Positions 10,952 through 21,790 of a stretch of 64,000 nucleotides of DNA are shown here, one piece after another. Source of the stretch: Timema cristinae (taxonomy: Eukaryota > Arthropoda > Insecta > Phasmatodea > Timematidae); assembly GCA_039000515.1 (NCBI GenBank), contig JBCFYV010000001.1, positions 48,321,978 to 48,385,977 on the forward strand, written 5' to 3'. The notes beneath the pieces were generated by a model. The model was not told the DNA's origin and did not search any database. It saw nothing but the letters and a program-made list of their open reading frames with translations. Every line of letters begins with the position of its first letter. Positions within the stretch are counted from its first letter, which is position 1. Position numbers and translations under genes: made by a program.

Positions 10952-11062
10952 ATTAAAAAAGTGTGAAAACAGTAACACTCTTTATTCCCATGATGATGAA
11001 AACGGTGATTTTGACGACTTATAATTATAACACAGCATTTACAAACAATATTCTAACTTACA

Positions 11063-11063
<1 letters not shown>

Positions 11064-11098
<35 letters not shown>

Positions 11099-11100
11099 TA
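11064..11100. repeat. (ATT)n microsatellite
   Basis: About 11 triplets, at the 3' end of the adjoining minus-strand SINE. Confidence 0.9.
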
Positions 11101-11272
11101 GCACCCCGTCTTACTAATGTTCGGGTTATACGCTTTAAGTACTAATTACGCCAATGAATTGTGAATTGGGAAGGTTGAATTAGAGGAAGTGAACCAGCAT
11201 TTTCGTGGAGGAAGAGTGGAAAACCATTTAGGAAAAACCACCCGCAGTTCACCCGACCGAGATTCTAACCAA
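11101..11272 (-). mobile_element. SINE type A, 5' truncated, minus strand
   Basis: The reversed tail (GCACCCCGTCTTACTAATGT then TCGGGTTATACGC) and body (GAGGAAGTGAACCAGCATTT) are present. It ends at the B-box region (CCGAGATTCTAACC), so the A box is missing. Confidence 0.75.
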
Positions 11273-11981
11273 CTTACAGTAATAATTTTCTCTTATTTGT
11301 ATGTGTATTTTTTCTATTTACACTGAATAACAAATGCATGAGCCATTTCACTATATTTCGTGAATTACTATAAGAAATATGGTTCAGTAAATGTTTCAAC
11401 TTTAATTTTCTTACTTTCCAAAACAAAGTTTTTGTAAGACCACTTAATTCTAGTAAGCTTTGAATGAAAAAGATTATTTCCTGGGGCTTTTGTTAAGGTA
11501 AACACAGCTAATTTTTAAAGTATAACATTTTTTGAAGCCAATATTGCCATTGAACTAGTTAAGTTATTACATTAATGTGCTCATTGCTGAGGAATATTAA
11601 TCTAATGTTTTCATAGCTGCTGGATGGAGAGCCACCTCTGGGCCCTTAATGTTTGTGATAGGGAGGCCGTAAATATCTAAAACTAGAGAAAGTTAAACAC
11701 ACTATTATAATTGTTACCATTAATATTTCTAAAAACAATCCAAAAATAATAGGGAAATTTTTTAATGTGTATTGTTTACTTAATAATTCTGGAGATAATA
11801 AGTTAATTACATGCTGTCGGCCAAAATGTAGATAAATTTATAGAAGTTAGAGTCAATAATGTTGTAACAAGAAACATGATATTTCCTCTCCCCTTGCACC
11901 ATACCTCCTACAGCCCCCCCCCCCCCCCTCAAATGATTTTCGGAAGTGGCAACAAGTGTTTTTGAACTACATGGAGTGCCA

Positions 11982-12053
<72 letters not shown>

Positions 12054-12159
12054 GCAATATTGTATTACAATTTCACACGGCAAATCAGTTCTCCCTCACT
12101 AGGAGGGTCCAACGACTTGATTTTTTATATCTTAAATATATTTTCCTGCTAATCTTTAG
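11273..12159. other. AT-rich sequence with simple repeats
   Basis: Holds a C15 run at 11924-11938 and a (TA)n tract at 11984-12049 with one phase slip. No ORF or element recognised. Confidence 0.6.
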
Positions 12160-12540
12160 GGTGCAAAACGCCATACTTTGGTGCAAAACAAGACTTTTAT
12201 TTTGGCATTAAAACAACCTCCAATTATTGAGTGTGGGGACTACACTTAACTTGACCCCGACCCCCTACTTTTTCCGTTTTAAATATTTTTTCCTTGCAAA
12301 ACTATTCAGGTGCACAACACCATACTTGGGTGTAAAACGGTGCAAAACGGGACTTTTAATATGGCATGAAAAAATCCAACATTTTGATAGTGGGGGTGGG
12401 CTACCCATAATATGACCCCCATTTAACATAAACAGTCTCTTGGGCTAGGGTACGAAACGGTGCCAAATAGGTGCAGAACGAAGGAACATTTAAATTTAAA
12501 TTTTGATGGGTTTGGGGGGCCAACTTAAGTGATCTAAAAA
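12160..12540. repeat. Degenerate tandem repeat, unit roughly 120-145 bp, about 3 copies
   Basis: Repeated blocks contain GTGCAAAACG/GGTGCAAAACGGGACTTTT, then a stretch like AATTTTGATAGTGGGGGTGG, then a run of C (GACCCCCAT). The G-run and C-run can pair as a hairpin in each unit. Similar order of motifs is seen at 19969-20495. Confidence 0.6.
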
Positions 12541-12999
12541 ACTGTTTATCTACTTAAATAAAAAACTATATACCACCAGAACTTTTAATTTCTAAAATGA
12601 GACATCATCCCTTTTAATTATTATAATACAGGATAACAAACTTGGATCCAATTCAATCGTTATATTAAATGTCACCCTAATTAATATATCAGGCTAAAAC
12701 TTTTAATTAGAAATAGTAATAGCTAACTAGCAGCCGGTTATTACAGAATCTTTACAACTGATCAAGATCATTCGATTGATTCTTTCGATTCATTCAATTA
12801 TTTTTCAAAGAATCAAATGATTATTCGATTCTTAAAATCATTTGATCATGCCCATCACTACTGTATGCCCATTTGTTCTCTCCGAGCTTCTACTGTTTTC
12901 TCTCGGTCAAGACCTAGTCGCTACAATATTGTACGGTAGATGGCAACACAAAAAAGCTACGTATTAGAAGTGTATCAACGCTTGGCATTGCTACTCGTC
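12541..12999. other. AT-rich; possible hAT-type terminal end near 12862
   Basis: A GATTC/GAATC-rich stretch (12765-12845) ends in CATGCCCATCACTA (about 12847-12860). On the minus strand this reads as a terminus starting TAGTGATGGGCATG, a form known for hAT-type ends. No matching opposite end was found. Confidence 0.3.
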
Positions 13000-13001
13000 T
13001 C

Positions 13002-14039
13002 TCAACTTTCTGTCACCGGCTGCGCTGAAACAGGTCCAAAGCAACCTTGCTCCTCATCTCTAGTCACAGGAAGCGCTGTAACAGGTCCAAAGTAACCTTG
13101 CTCCTCATCTCTAGTCACAGGAAGCACTGTAACAGGTCCAAAGTAACCTTGCTCCTCATCTCTAGTCACAGCAAGCGCTGTAACAGGTCCAAAGTAACCT
13201 TGCTCCTCATCTCTAGTCACAGGAAGCACTGTAACAGGTCCAAAGTAACCTTGCTCCTCATCTCTAGTCACAGGAAGCGCTGTAACAGGTCCAAAGTAAC
13301 CTTGCTCCTCATCTCTAGTCACAGGAAGCGCTGTAACAGGTCCAAAGTAACCTTGCTCCTCATCTCTAGTCACAGGAAGCACTGTAACAGGTCCAAAGTA
13401 ACCTTGCTCCTCGTCTCTCGTCACAGGAAGCACTGTAACAGGTCCAAAGTAACCTTGATCCTCGTCTCTCGTCACAGGAAGCACTGTAACAGGTCCAAAG
13501 TAACCTTGCTCCTCGTATCTCGTCACAGGAAGCACTTTAACAGGTCCAAAGTAACCTTGCTCCTCATCTCTAGTCACAGGATGCACTGTAACAGGTCCAA
13601 AGTAACCATGCTCCTCGTCTCTCGTCACAGGAAGCACTGTAACAGGTCCAAAGTAACCTTGCTCCTCGTATCTCGTCACAGGAAGCACTGTAACAGGTCC
13701 AAAGTAACCTTGCTCCTCATCTCTAGTCACAGCAAGCACTGTAACAGGTCCAAAGTAACCTTGCTCCTCGTCTCTAGTCACAGGAAGCACTGTAACAGGT
13801 CCAAAGTAACCTTGCTCCTCGTCTCTCGTCACAGGAAGCACTGTAACAGGTCCAAAGTAACCTTGCTCCTCATCTCTAGTCACAGCAAGCACTGTAACAG
13901 GTCCAAAGTAACCTTGCTCCTCGTCTCTTGACACAGGAAGCACTGTAACAGGTCCAAAGTAACCTGGTTCCTTTGTGCTCCGAAGATATTGGGAGCAGTC
14001 GTACAGTAGAAAGAAGTGGATACTTTGTGTTCTTGTCAC
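13002..14039 (-). CDS. 345-residue open frame of 17-residue repeats (possible protein, unproven)
   Basis: An ATG at 14039 on the minus strand opens a frame through about 18 copies of GYFGPVTVLPVTRDEEQ to a stop at 13002. The first 27 residues (MTRTQSIHFFLLYDCSQYLR...) are not repeated. No convincing signal peptide or known domain. Variants hit a few positions (V/A, P/A, D/Y, E/D); some differences are synonymous on this strand (ACT/ACG, GAT/GAC). The plus strand is also open (13047-13931, repeats of HRKHCNRSKVTLLLISS), so openness alone is weak evidence: any 51-bp unit lacking stops gives this. The exact 51-bp phase is the only positive sign. A non-coding minisatellite is the simpler reading. 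Confidence 0.25.
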   Translation of the reverse strand: MTRTQSIHFFLLYDCSQYLRSTKEPGYFGPVTVLPVSRDEEQGYFGPVTVLAVTRDEEQGYFGPVTVLPVTRDEEQGYFGPVTVLPVTRDEEQGYFGPVTVLAVTRDEEQGYFGPVTVLPVTRYEEQGYFGPVTVLPVTRDEEHGYFGPVTVHPVTRDEEQGYFGPVKVLPVTRYEEQGYFGPVTVLPVTRDEDQGYFGPVTVLPVTRDEEQGYFGPVTVLPVTRDEEQGYFGPVTALPVTRDEEQGYFGPVTALPVTRDEEQGYFGPVTVLPVTRDEEQGYFGPVTALAVTRDEEQGYFGPVTVLPVTRDEEQGYFGPVTALPVTRDEEQGCFGPVSAQPVTES

Positions 14040-14078
14040 AGCGTTGTGGTAAGGTCCGGCGAAACCTTACTTATCAAT
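13018..14078. repeat. 51-bp minisatellite array (about 19 units plus decayed edges)
   Basis: Unit: CAGGAAGCACTGTAACAGGT, CCAAAGTAACCTTGCTCCTC, then ATCTCTAGTCA. Two main variants alternate (CATCTCTAGTC and CGTCTCTCGTC), with minor changes such as GCGC/GCAC and a CGTATCTCG form. Spacing stays exactly 51 bp through the core. Decayed units lie at both edges (near 13010 and at 14034-14078, the latter separated by about 60 bp of other sequence). Confidence 0.97.
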
Positions 14079-15532
14079 TATAGGCCTAGTTTAGAGTTGG
14101 CTTGGGGAGTCACAAATTAGTTTTTTTTAAGAGGAAAGATTTGTAGTACAAAACACTATTTCCACAATACAAGCAGGGCCGCCCATAGTTTTTGTGGGCC
14201 CCACGACAATCATCGGACTCGGGATCCCCCTCTCAAAGATGAGCATTAACAACAAAATGCTCAACAAAATTTAGTCTTCATTTTTATTCAATGCCACGGT
14301 GAACTATGCCTAATTTTATTTATTTATGAACATTACGTCTTAAACAAAATATACATGCAAACTTTATACAGTGTAATAAGCCTATTGAGCTCATTTGGTT
14401 AAAGTTCAACTAGAAACACTAAAGGCTGATAATAAAATCAAAATCATAGTTATTATTTTCTTTTATTAAATTTATAATAGTCCACATATGAAAATAAACG
14501 TAATTAGTGCTAAAAATTTTACTTAATATGACGTATTCCCTGAATTACAATTATTAGTTAAGACTATGAAAAATACAATATTTTTATCACTTTAGATTTG
14601 AGAAAAATAACATTACATGTAAAAATATATAGACCTAACTTTAAATATTGATAACATAACAATATTTTTGCAGGGATAGAATATTATATTAGGCTCATTG
14701 TTAATTGACTTTTTTTTTTACATAAAACACACAATATTTTATAAAACAATATTAATGAATTCTTTAACTTGATATCTAAAATTTGTTTTTTTTTTAATCC
14801 ATAGGCTTATAATTTTATAAAAACAATGTTTGTTTTTTATGGATTTTCTTGTGAATATATTACGCACAATGCTCTAAAGGTTTCATGGTAGCTCTTCTGT
14901 AGAGTCTAATCGAGCTATCGGATATTCCTAAATAAAAACTTTTTTATACCTCTAGTTTAAAATAATTCAATATACCCACATGATTTATAAAAAAAATTAT
15001 GCAATGTTATTGATTAAATTATTTTAAACATATAATAGATAATAAGGAAAACTTCCTTTTGCTAAATGAAATCTGTTTTAAATCTGATCCAATATCCATT
15101 TTCTGTGTTTGTTCATTCCTTTTACATGTTACTATTTATATATCCCCCAATCGTTAACAATTTCGTTTCCCTCTTTTAGGAAGTTGTGTTGCGCATTTAA
15201 CACTACTGATGAGTTCCAATAAAATGAAACCTAGGTCAGTGGATTGGGCAGTAATGATTGGTTTTCTTCAAGAGGCAGCAATGTAAAATGTGAACTGTGT
15301 TATTTTCATTGTTAAAGTCACATAGTTTTTCCTCCCATTTTCCTGTATCTTCTTCCATATTTATCTAAATGGATAATAGTTAGGCTAATTAATTTCAGTT
15401 CAAGTTATTCGAGGTAGATTACTTGTTATCGAGTTACAAAACTGCATTTGTTGATGTTTTTTAACATGGTCTTGGTAAACGTATGCTAACTAAACTAATA
15501 TGTTAGTAATGATAAAGGTTTAATTTTAGAGG
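14079..15532. other. Long AT-rich stretch, no gene
   Basis: CAGGGCCGCCCATAGTTTTT at about 14174, followed by GTGGGCCCCACG, resembles a hAT-type end, unpaired. The remainder is strongly AT-rich with A and T runs and no frame of note. Confidence 0.5.
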
Positions 15533-15665
15533 AACTGTACCTACATTTGCATAATGATATGGAAAACTATTTAGGAAAAACCACAATCAGTATACTCGTC
15601 GAAGATTTGAACCTCAATATGCTTGTCATTGGCCCAATATACTGCTAGAGTAATTGCTTTAGAAT
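15533..15665 (-). mobile_element. SINE type A remnant, minus strand
   Basis: The reversed body (GAGGAACTGTACCTACATTT, then GGAAAAACCAC) and a B-box region (GAAGATTTGAACCTC) are present; head and tail are poorly kept. Confidence 0.6.
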
Positions 15666-16251
15666 ATTCTGACACTGTGTATTATAATAAGGCTCACTAA
15701 CCAAGCACCCCCTCCTCCACCTTTTAGTGGATTACAAACCACTCTCGGGCTATTCAAGACAATTGAGTAGTGAATAGGATTAAATAAATAATTTAAATGT
15801 TACGGCTATCTAACTTATTGTATTGGTCGAGCAGAAATATATTTCTACAGGCATGTGTTTATTTTAATTTCAACTTTATTTCTATTTTGTATGTTTAGCA
15901 TGTCTTATAAACTTGTTTAGTATTTTGAGAGTTTTAGAACATAGCCTGTTGATAAGACATGCACAAATATTTTGTGATCACAACAAGGAATTGGGATAAA
16001 GTGTTAGTTCTTATGTGAAAACTTTTCCTCTAGAGGTCGAGCTACAAACCCTGACAATTTCAACAGAAGCCAAATGTAATCCTAGCCTAGCATCATATTT
16101 CACATCACCACAGTCAGGTGTATTAAAAGTAAATTTGATAAAATAGGGCCTACCTAAAGTTTAATGAATAACAAGAAGGGTAGAACTAAAAACCTTGTTT
16201 GATCTAAATAAAGTTGTTACATTTTTAATTTAACTCTCTCTTGCCAGAGTG
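15666..16251. other. AT-rich, nothing recognised
   Basis: No repeat, ORF or element can be supported. Confidence 0.5.
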
Positions 16252-16455
16252 GTTTTTTAAGCATTGCATCTTTACGCATTTGGGTTATACACATGTACTA
16301 ACTACCATAATGGGTTTGGGAAGAGGAAGGTTGTCTTTACTAAAAGTGCACCTGCAATTTTGGGTTGACCGGTATTGAACCACAATCTCATCATCAGCAA
16401 TCTAGAATACTGCGATGGTGATGCCTTAGACCATTTGTCCACTGACGCGGGTCCA
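16252..16455 (-). mobile_element. SINE type A, minus strand
   Basis: Reversed body (GTTTGGGAAGAGGAAGGTTG), B box region (CCGGTATTGAACCACAATC) and A box region (GATGCCTTAGACCATTTG) are all recognisable. The 66-codon minus-strand frame 16302-16502 is only the SINE read through. Confidence 0.75.
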
Positions 16456-16639
16456 TTCAGAGTACATGAAGAGTAAATCAGAGCTTTCCAATAACATTTC
16501 ACGTATCAACATAACTTCTGCATTATTATTTTCATAATTATTAATAGTGTAAATTTTACTTCCAATGCCTAGTGTGAATAAATAGCCTAAATGACTTGTG
16601 TGATGAAATTTTCGTTAAACATTTGAAACCTAACTATGG

Positions 16640-18000
16640 TGCGCACAGCGCCCTTTTCCTCTAAAAAGGGGGTTAGGATACACACACAATATTACAACAT
16701 AATCAAGAATCGGCAAAGTGAGGGTAATTTAGTATAATCAAATTTAATGAATACAAGGCAGATCATAAATACATAAGGTGCCCAATCTCAATTTGTATTG
16801 TCCATGACCTCGACAAGGTCAAGTTAAATAAGTGGATAACTGGTTTACCCCACAGTTACACAAGGGGCGTGAAGTTCCTAAAGGAGATACATGATAAGAT
16901 CAGTTGGCCTGAATAGGGCTAGTGGGTCAACCTGTTGATATTGAACATAATACAAACGAATATCCCGGGCAAGGTCAGGTTCTGTTTACCCTAACTACCA
17001 CAGCGCAACGTCACAGGAGAGCCCACATTGAGCCAACCTAAATTATGGAATGGTAAAGATATAAGTATCAGAAATATGATAACACGAGCCGTGCCAGATG
17101 GGCGGACGTGATCCACAAGTTGAACACTCCGGAGAAGGGTGTCAACAAATACAAAGTAAGTAATACACAAACACGAGCCTAACCTGATGGGCAGTCGTGG
17201 TCCATAAGTTGAGCACCCCAGCAGGATGTCAACATATACAAGGCCTAACTAGGCATAACTCTCTTAGTCCCGAACAACCAGAACCCTTGCTTTCCCAGTA
17301 TACTACCATTCAGACTGCTAGATGGTCATACAGTGTATGACGTCGGATTTACTCTTATTTAAGCTGCTGGCCTGAAGGCTCAGCCGGAAAACCACGTGAA
17401 ACGTGAAAATACAACAATTAAATATACATTTCTATGCAGGCTAAATATACTAAACTGAAAATGCGGGAACATCCGCTCTTTAGCCTAACCTAACTATACG
17501 AGCTAATCCCCTAAACTCGAGTTATACAGGTCCCCTGGTCTAACTACCTACAGCTACATAGTATCTCGGAGATTCCAGTTACTTCCTTCGATCCAATGGA
17601 CCCCTCGTCGCGAACGCCATGACCACCGCTGAATGTGCCCCTCTCTAATCCGCGATCAGTCCGCTAGGCAGACAACCGTAATGTCCAATGATGATGGTGA
17701 TTGGGATAGTAGTCATGTTCTCTACAAGCCAACCAAGGAAATATATAGTGGTAGTCGAGATGCATGCCGGGCCGGAGAGAAGTGAAGGGGGGGGGGGTTG
17801 CTCTCTACGTTGTTCTAGAAGGTCGTCTTTCTCCGCCGGAGGCTAAGGATGGCGTTCAGTCTGATCAGAAACTCTGACCAGCCAAGTGCTATATTGTTTC
17901 GTGACTCGGTCTCGCCACCATTCCAATGGCTATCCGTCCGATGGGGTGGTACTCCTCCCAAGAAGAATCCATGACGTCGGTATGTAACAGACAATTATGT
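16640..18000 (-). mobile_element. Probable long LTR or retroelement end, minus strand
   Basis: A block of about 1.35 kb with more balanced base composition than its AT-rich flanks. On the minus strand it begins TGTTACATACCGACGTCATG (right edge near 17990), carries a TATA-like CTATATATTTCC and runs to about 16640, where a hairpin (CCCTTTT...AAAAGGG) sits. A coiled-coil ORF remnant with its own polyA signal lies just upstream on the same strand. No second copy is present, so LTR identity is inferred. Confidence 0.3.
17080..17241. repeat. Imperfect direct duplication of about 75 bp
   Basis: AACACGAGCCGTGCCAGATG...GTCAACAAATACAA (17080-17154) is repeated with substitutions as AACACGAGCCTAACCTGATG...GTCAACATATACAA (17170-17241). 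Confidence 0.8.
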
Positions 18001-18212
18001 ATTGCTAGACTAGAATATATGCGTCCATTTTACTCCTGATTAGCAGCTTTTTTTTTTGTTTTGGGGGGAATGGAGTTGAACAGGCTCAGCCCGTCACACA
18101 TTTAAGCAAGCTATGCCAATGTTCAACACTAATATCTTATATAGACAGGTACAAAAGGGCTATACATTATATTATATACAACCATTTAAATTTTAAGTGG
18201 TTTGCACCATAC

Positions 18213-18218
18213 ATTTAT
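18213..18218 (-). promoter_or_regulatory. Polyadenylation signal, minus strand
   Basis: AATAAA on the minus strand, about 80 bases past the stop of the coiled-coil ORF remnant. Confidence 0.45.
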
Positions 18219-18297
18219 TCAAAACAAGACCTTGAACATAGATACAAAAATATTGAAGGCATCGAATTTTGAAATACAAGAATATAACAGTTAAACC

Positions 18298-18570
18298 CTA
18301 TAAATTATCCCGAAATCTTGCTCTTGCGAGCTCTAGTTCTTTAATCTCCACATCTAACTTGGCAGCCCTTAAACCATGCCTTTCACGTTCCAGCATCAAT
18401 TTCTCCCGCTCCAGGCGGATCACCTGGAGCTGTTCTTGATGCTACAGGAATCTTACTTCATATCTGGAGCAGGCTGCATGCAGCATAGCTTCATTATCCA
18501 GCTTCTTTTTGTGGGTTTCCTGCGTACATTTTAGCTCCTCCTCGAACTTCCTTGACCTCAACTCTATATC
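18298..18570 (-). pseudogene. C-terminal coiled-coil ORF remnant, minus strand
   Basis: On the minus strand a frame ends at the stop 18298-18300 and codes for a Glu/Arg/Lys/Leu-rich helix (FEEELKCTQETHKKKLDNE..., then LEREKLMLERERHG..., ending ARARFRDNL). One internal TAG near 18440 and an upstream frame loss near 18575 mean it is broken. Charged C-terminal coiled coils of this kind end many Myb/SANT-like and MADF-like transposon-associated proteins, and some Gag proteins; which of these applies cannot be told because the N-terminal domain is missing. It lies just upstream of the LTR-like block on the same strand, so it may be part of that element. Confidence 0.5.
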
Positions 18571-18694
18571 TCCGTCTCAACAAATGTGTTGCTACTTGAG
18601 GGGTGACATCTCGCAGCACGCTTCAAAACTGTATCAACACAAACAAAAACAAATGAAATATTGTCAATTCATTCAATATTTGAAAATTACAAAT

Positions 18695-18775
18695 AATATA
18701 GGGCAGTGGTTCAAAAACTGTGGTACGCCGGCTCCCAAAGGTATGGCAGCAGCTCTCAAGGGAATATTAGTAAAA
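18695..18775 (+). mobile_element. hAT-like terminal fragment
   Basis: CAGTGGTTCAAAAACTGTGG followed by TACGCCGGCTCCC has the form of a hAT-family terminal repeat. No opposite end or target duplication was found. Confidence 0.4.
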
Positions 18776-18779
18776 TGAC

Positions 18780-19968
18780 AAAATAAACAAACGTTATTTT
18801 ACATCCATGGGGTACAAAAATAATAAATGCAATAAGATAAATTTGAAGCTGAGCTTCCACTTGAAAGTTTCAAACAGACAACTAATCATAAGGAATTTAG
18901 TTTTGTTCGAATGTTCCTAAACATGTTATCTTTATTTTGTTTTAAATTGATTTTAGAAAAATGTGTTTATTTCCTGTTAACGGCTTTAAAATTAATAAAT
19001 ATAATTATGCCTAGCTCCCTTTTCCCACCTTATCTAGTTAAATAACAAAATTTGAATTTGTATTTTTATAATTTTCTTTAGTTTGTTCCATATTATTGTC
19101 CATCGTATTTTAGTTTGTTCGTTCTTAGATCTCTTACAGCCCTTTCACACGTTCAGGTTTCGCCGGTCAGGTTCCGGACCTGATGGGAACCCGAAGAGTG
19201 GTAGAGCATTGAAGTACAGGGCCTCAGGTAAGAAACACTATGTACAGTACAGCAAAGATGCCAAGCAAGTCAGAAATACCAAAACTGGAGAGACTCTGGT
19301 CTACAACATTTCATGTCACACAACTTCTAGTAAAACAACAAAAGTAATTTTATAAACCTCGCTTCACAATTTTAAGCTTTAAAATATTGGCTTCGTCTAC
19401 TTGGGTAGTTGTCAAATCACCGACAATTACCTGAGTTGGATCTTCCTCGCCCCTTACCCCCACTCCTCCAGTGAGCTCGGAATTAGGTTCTCATGAAGCG
19501 TTGACACCGCACCTTCCTTTTGTTTGCTACTATTACAGTTATGATGTAGTAAGTAGTAGCTTTGGTCACAAAGAAGTGTTTGGCAGGAAATGTCATCTGT
19601 TTCATTTCTAGCACTTACAAAGAAGGAAACTCCTTGCCAATGAAAATGATTTATTCAAATCGATCAATGTTTATAAATGAGGTCCAGACTTAGATGTTCA
19701 AAAAGTGATCAAAAAAGTAGAGTAAAGTAAGTAATATCCTTAAACCTCTAAAAAATGACTACAAATTTGAAAAAAAATCTAAAAATTTAAATAAAATATT
19801 GAAATGAATGCACACGACTAAATCAAACACACGTTTTACAAATTGACACCAAAAAATAGCTATGCAATAAAAGTCCTTTAACAATAATTAAACTCGTGCA
19901 TTCTGATAACAATAACGGGGCACAAGTTCGCGTCCCATTTGTGTAAGACCGAATACGTAACTAATGAA
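18780..19968. other. AT-rich; one unrecognised 90-codon frame
   Basis: The plus frame 19083-19355 encodes a basic stretch (RRSGSGPDGNPKSGRALKYR) with no domain I recognise. It begins inside AT-rich sequence and overlaps a TTACAGCCCTTTCACACGTT motif (about 19133) that could be a DNA-transposon end; unpaired. Nothing else was found. Confidence 0.3.
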
Positions 19969-20495
19969 ACTTTTTGCGGAACAATCTGGAACAAACGAGG
20001 AACAAACAATCATGACCATAAAAAATTCGAATTTCTAAATTTCTAAGTTAGCCCCCCAGATGTAAACATATAATTTATGGGCCTATTAAAATAAAACAAA
20101 CACAACTTTTTGGGAACAACCTGGAACAAACAAAGAACAAACGATTGAGATAATAAAAACTTGAATTTTCACAAGTGGGGAGCTACCGTGAAGTTGCCCC
20201 CCCCCCCCAATGTAAACATATAATTTGTGGGCCTAGCAAAACGGAACAAACAAAACTTTTTGTGGAACAATCTGAAACAAACGAAGAACAAACGACTGAG
20301 ATCATAAAAACTTGAATTTTCACAAGTGGGGGAGCCACCAAGAAGTTAGCCCCCCCGCCCCCAATGTAAACATATCATTTGTGGGTCTAGCAAAACGGAA
20401 CAAACGAAAATCTTTGCGGAACAATCCGAAACAGACGATTGCAATCATGAAAACTTGAATTTTTAAAAGTGGGGGAGGGGGGCAACTTCACGGAT
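19969..20495. repeat. Tandem repeat, unit 135-156 bp, about 4 copies
   Basis: Copies begin with ACTTTTTGCGGAACAATCTG-like segments at about 19969, 20104, 20253 and 20409. Each continues with GAACAAACGA, CTTGAATTTTCACAAGTGGG and a C-run (up to 14 C), then AATGTAAACATATAATTTGT. The G-run/C-run pair can fold as a hairpin. Confidence 0.85.
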
Positions 20496-21180
20496 GTTGG
20501 GATGAATCCGGGTTCTGAAGTTCCCTCAGATGTTGTTGACTGTAAGTAGCGTTTGCTATGATGCATAATGTCCTTAAAGAAGAAGACTGTTGCTTGCTAC
20601 TCCCTTCCCCTTGCCTTTTCCAGCAACCCTGCCTACAATCTCCCCCTTCCCTTAATCTTCCACACAGAGCTTGTGTCTAAGTGAAGTCATTGCGAGAGTT
20701 CCCACCCCCTCGACTGATTAACAAGGGCTGTTCTTCTCTTGTCACACACGCGCTAGAGATATAAACCTACCCCCTCCTCTACTTCTTCATTTATCTCTGA
20801 TTCTTTTCGCTTTGTTCCATACTCTTTCTTTCTTAAAGGCCGTGGTTCTCAAGAGCTAAACCAATCGGCTCATGTAATTAGTCCTGTTCCTTTAGGATGT
20901 CTCCGGTCTCCTAGCAGGAACACAATACTCTCTTCCAAGATATGAGCTCCGTCGGAGGAACAAGGGAACATAGGACAAACACGAGAGTCCTTAGACATGT
21001 CACAAGCGCTTTAAATATATTCCTCTTGTTATGACCGGGCCAAACATGTTTGTCTTGACTGTGGGCTGGAACCCGGTCTAAAGTTGTGAATTTGGAACGA
21101 CTGTTATAAGGAGTCACACACACACACACTCTTCTCTCTCTCTCTCTCTCTCCAGGTAGTCTGAATGTGAGACGACTGGT
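20496..21180. other. Unassigned, pyrimidine-rich
   Basis: More C/T-rich than the surroundings. A short CA/CT tract lies at 21119-21153. No frame with a recognisable product on either strand. Confidence 0.5.
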
Positions 21181-21302
21181 GTAAGGAGTAATTCTTGCAA
21201 TAGAATGGGCTACTGATGACTGCGGGCTTCTACTCTTTCTCTCTTCTCACAAATGCGGGTACAGGCGTATAATCCGAACGGGTAGTAAGATGTGGCACTA
21301 AA
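21181..21302 (+). mobile_element. SINE type A, internally deleted
   Basis: A short head remnant is followed by CTCTTCTCACAAATGCGGGT and the tail GCGTATAATCCGAACGGGTA then GTAAGATGTGGCACTA. The middle of the body is missing. Confidence 0.7.
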
Positions 21303-21579
21303 ACGAATAGTAGGAGTAGGCAACATATTTTTCCATGTGCAGCTAGCATAGTTGCTCTTGATAGTAGCTTATTAAAACTATTGCCAGCATAAGTCATGCT
21401 GTCCTAGATTAATCTACTGTCCAATTTTTTTGTAGGAATGGCCTTATATGACAGCTATAAAAGCTATTAGATTTACTTATACATATTCATACGTAAAGCC
21501 ATATGATCTACAGATGTCACTTTTGATGGATACTAACAAATTGTTATAAAATAACAATACCAATAGATCATTTTTATCA

Positions 21580-21790
21580 TTACTGGTTGCAAAAAAAAGT
21601 GAGAATATTTTAATAACTCTGTTTCAGTCAAATGTAGACCACTTGGAGTTTGTGACCAGGCACCAGAAACATTAGCTTGCTCGTAGAAATCCATGAGACG
21701 GGTGAGTTGAGAACCCTCCGCCTGAAACTGACCTATCACACAAACTGTTACAAGGAATAGCCAGTGGGGCGAATATGTTTGCGGTCCATA
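21580..21790 (-). other. Unrecognised open frame with a hydrophobic segment, minus strand
   Basis: Part of a 105-codon minus-strand frame (21533-21850). From about 21780 down it encodes a hydrophobic stretch (HWLFLVTVCVIGQFQA) followed by a polar segment (EGSQLTRLMDFYEQANVSG...). The pattern could be a signal peptide plus mature part, or chance. No close ATG precedes the hydrophobic stretch, the family is not recognised, and the opposite strand is also partly open. Confidence 0.2.
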
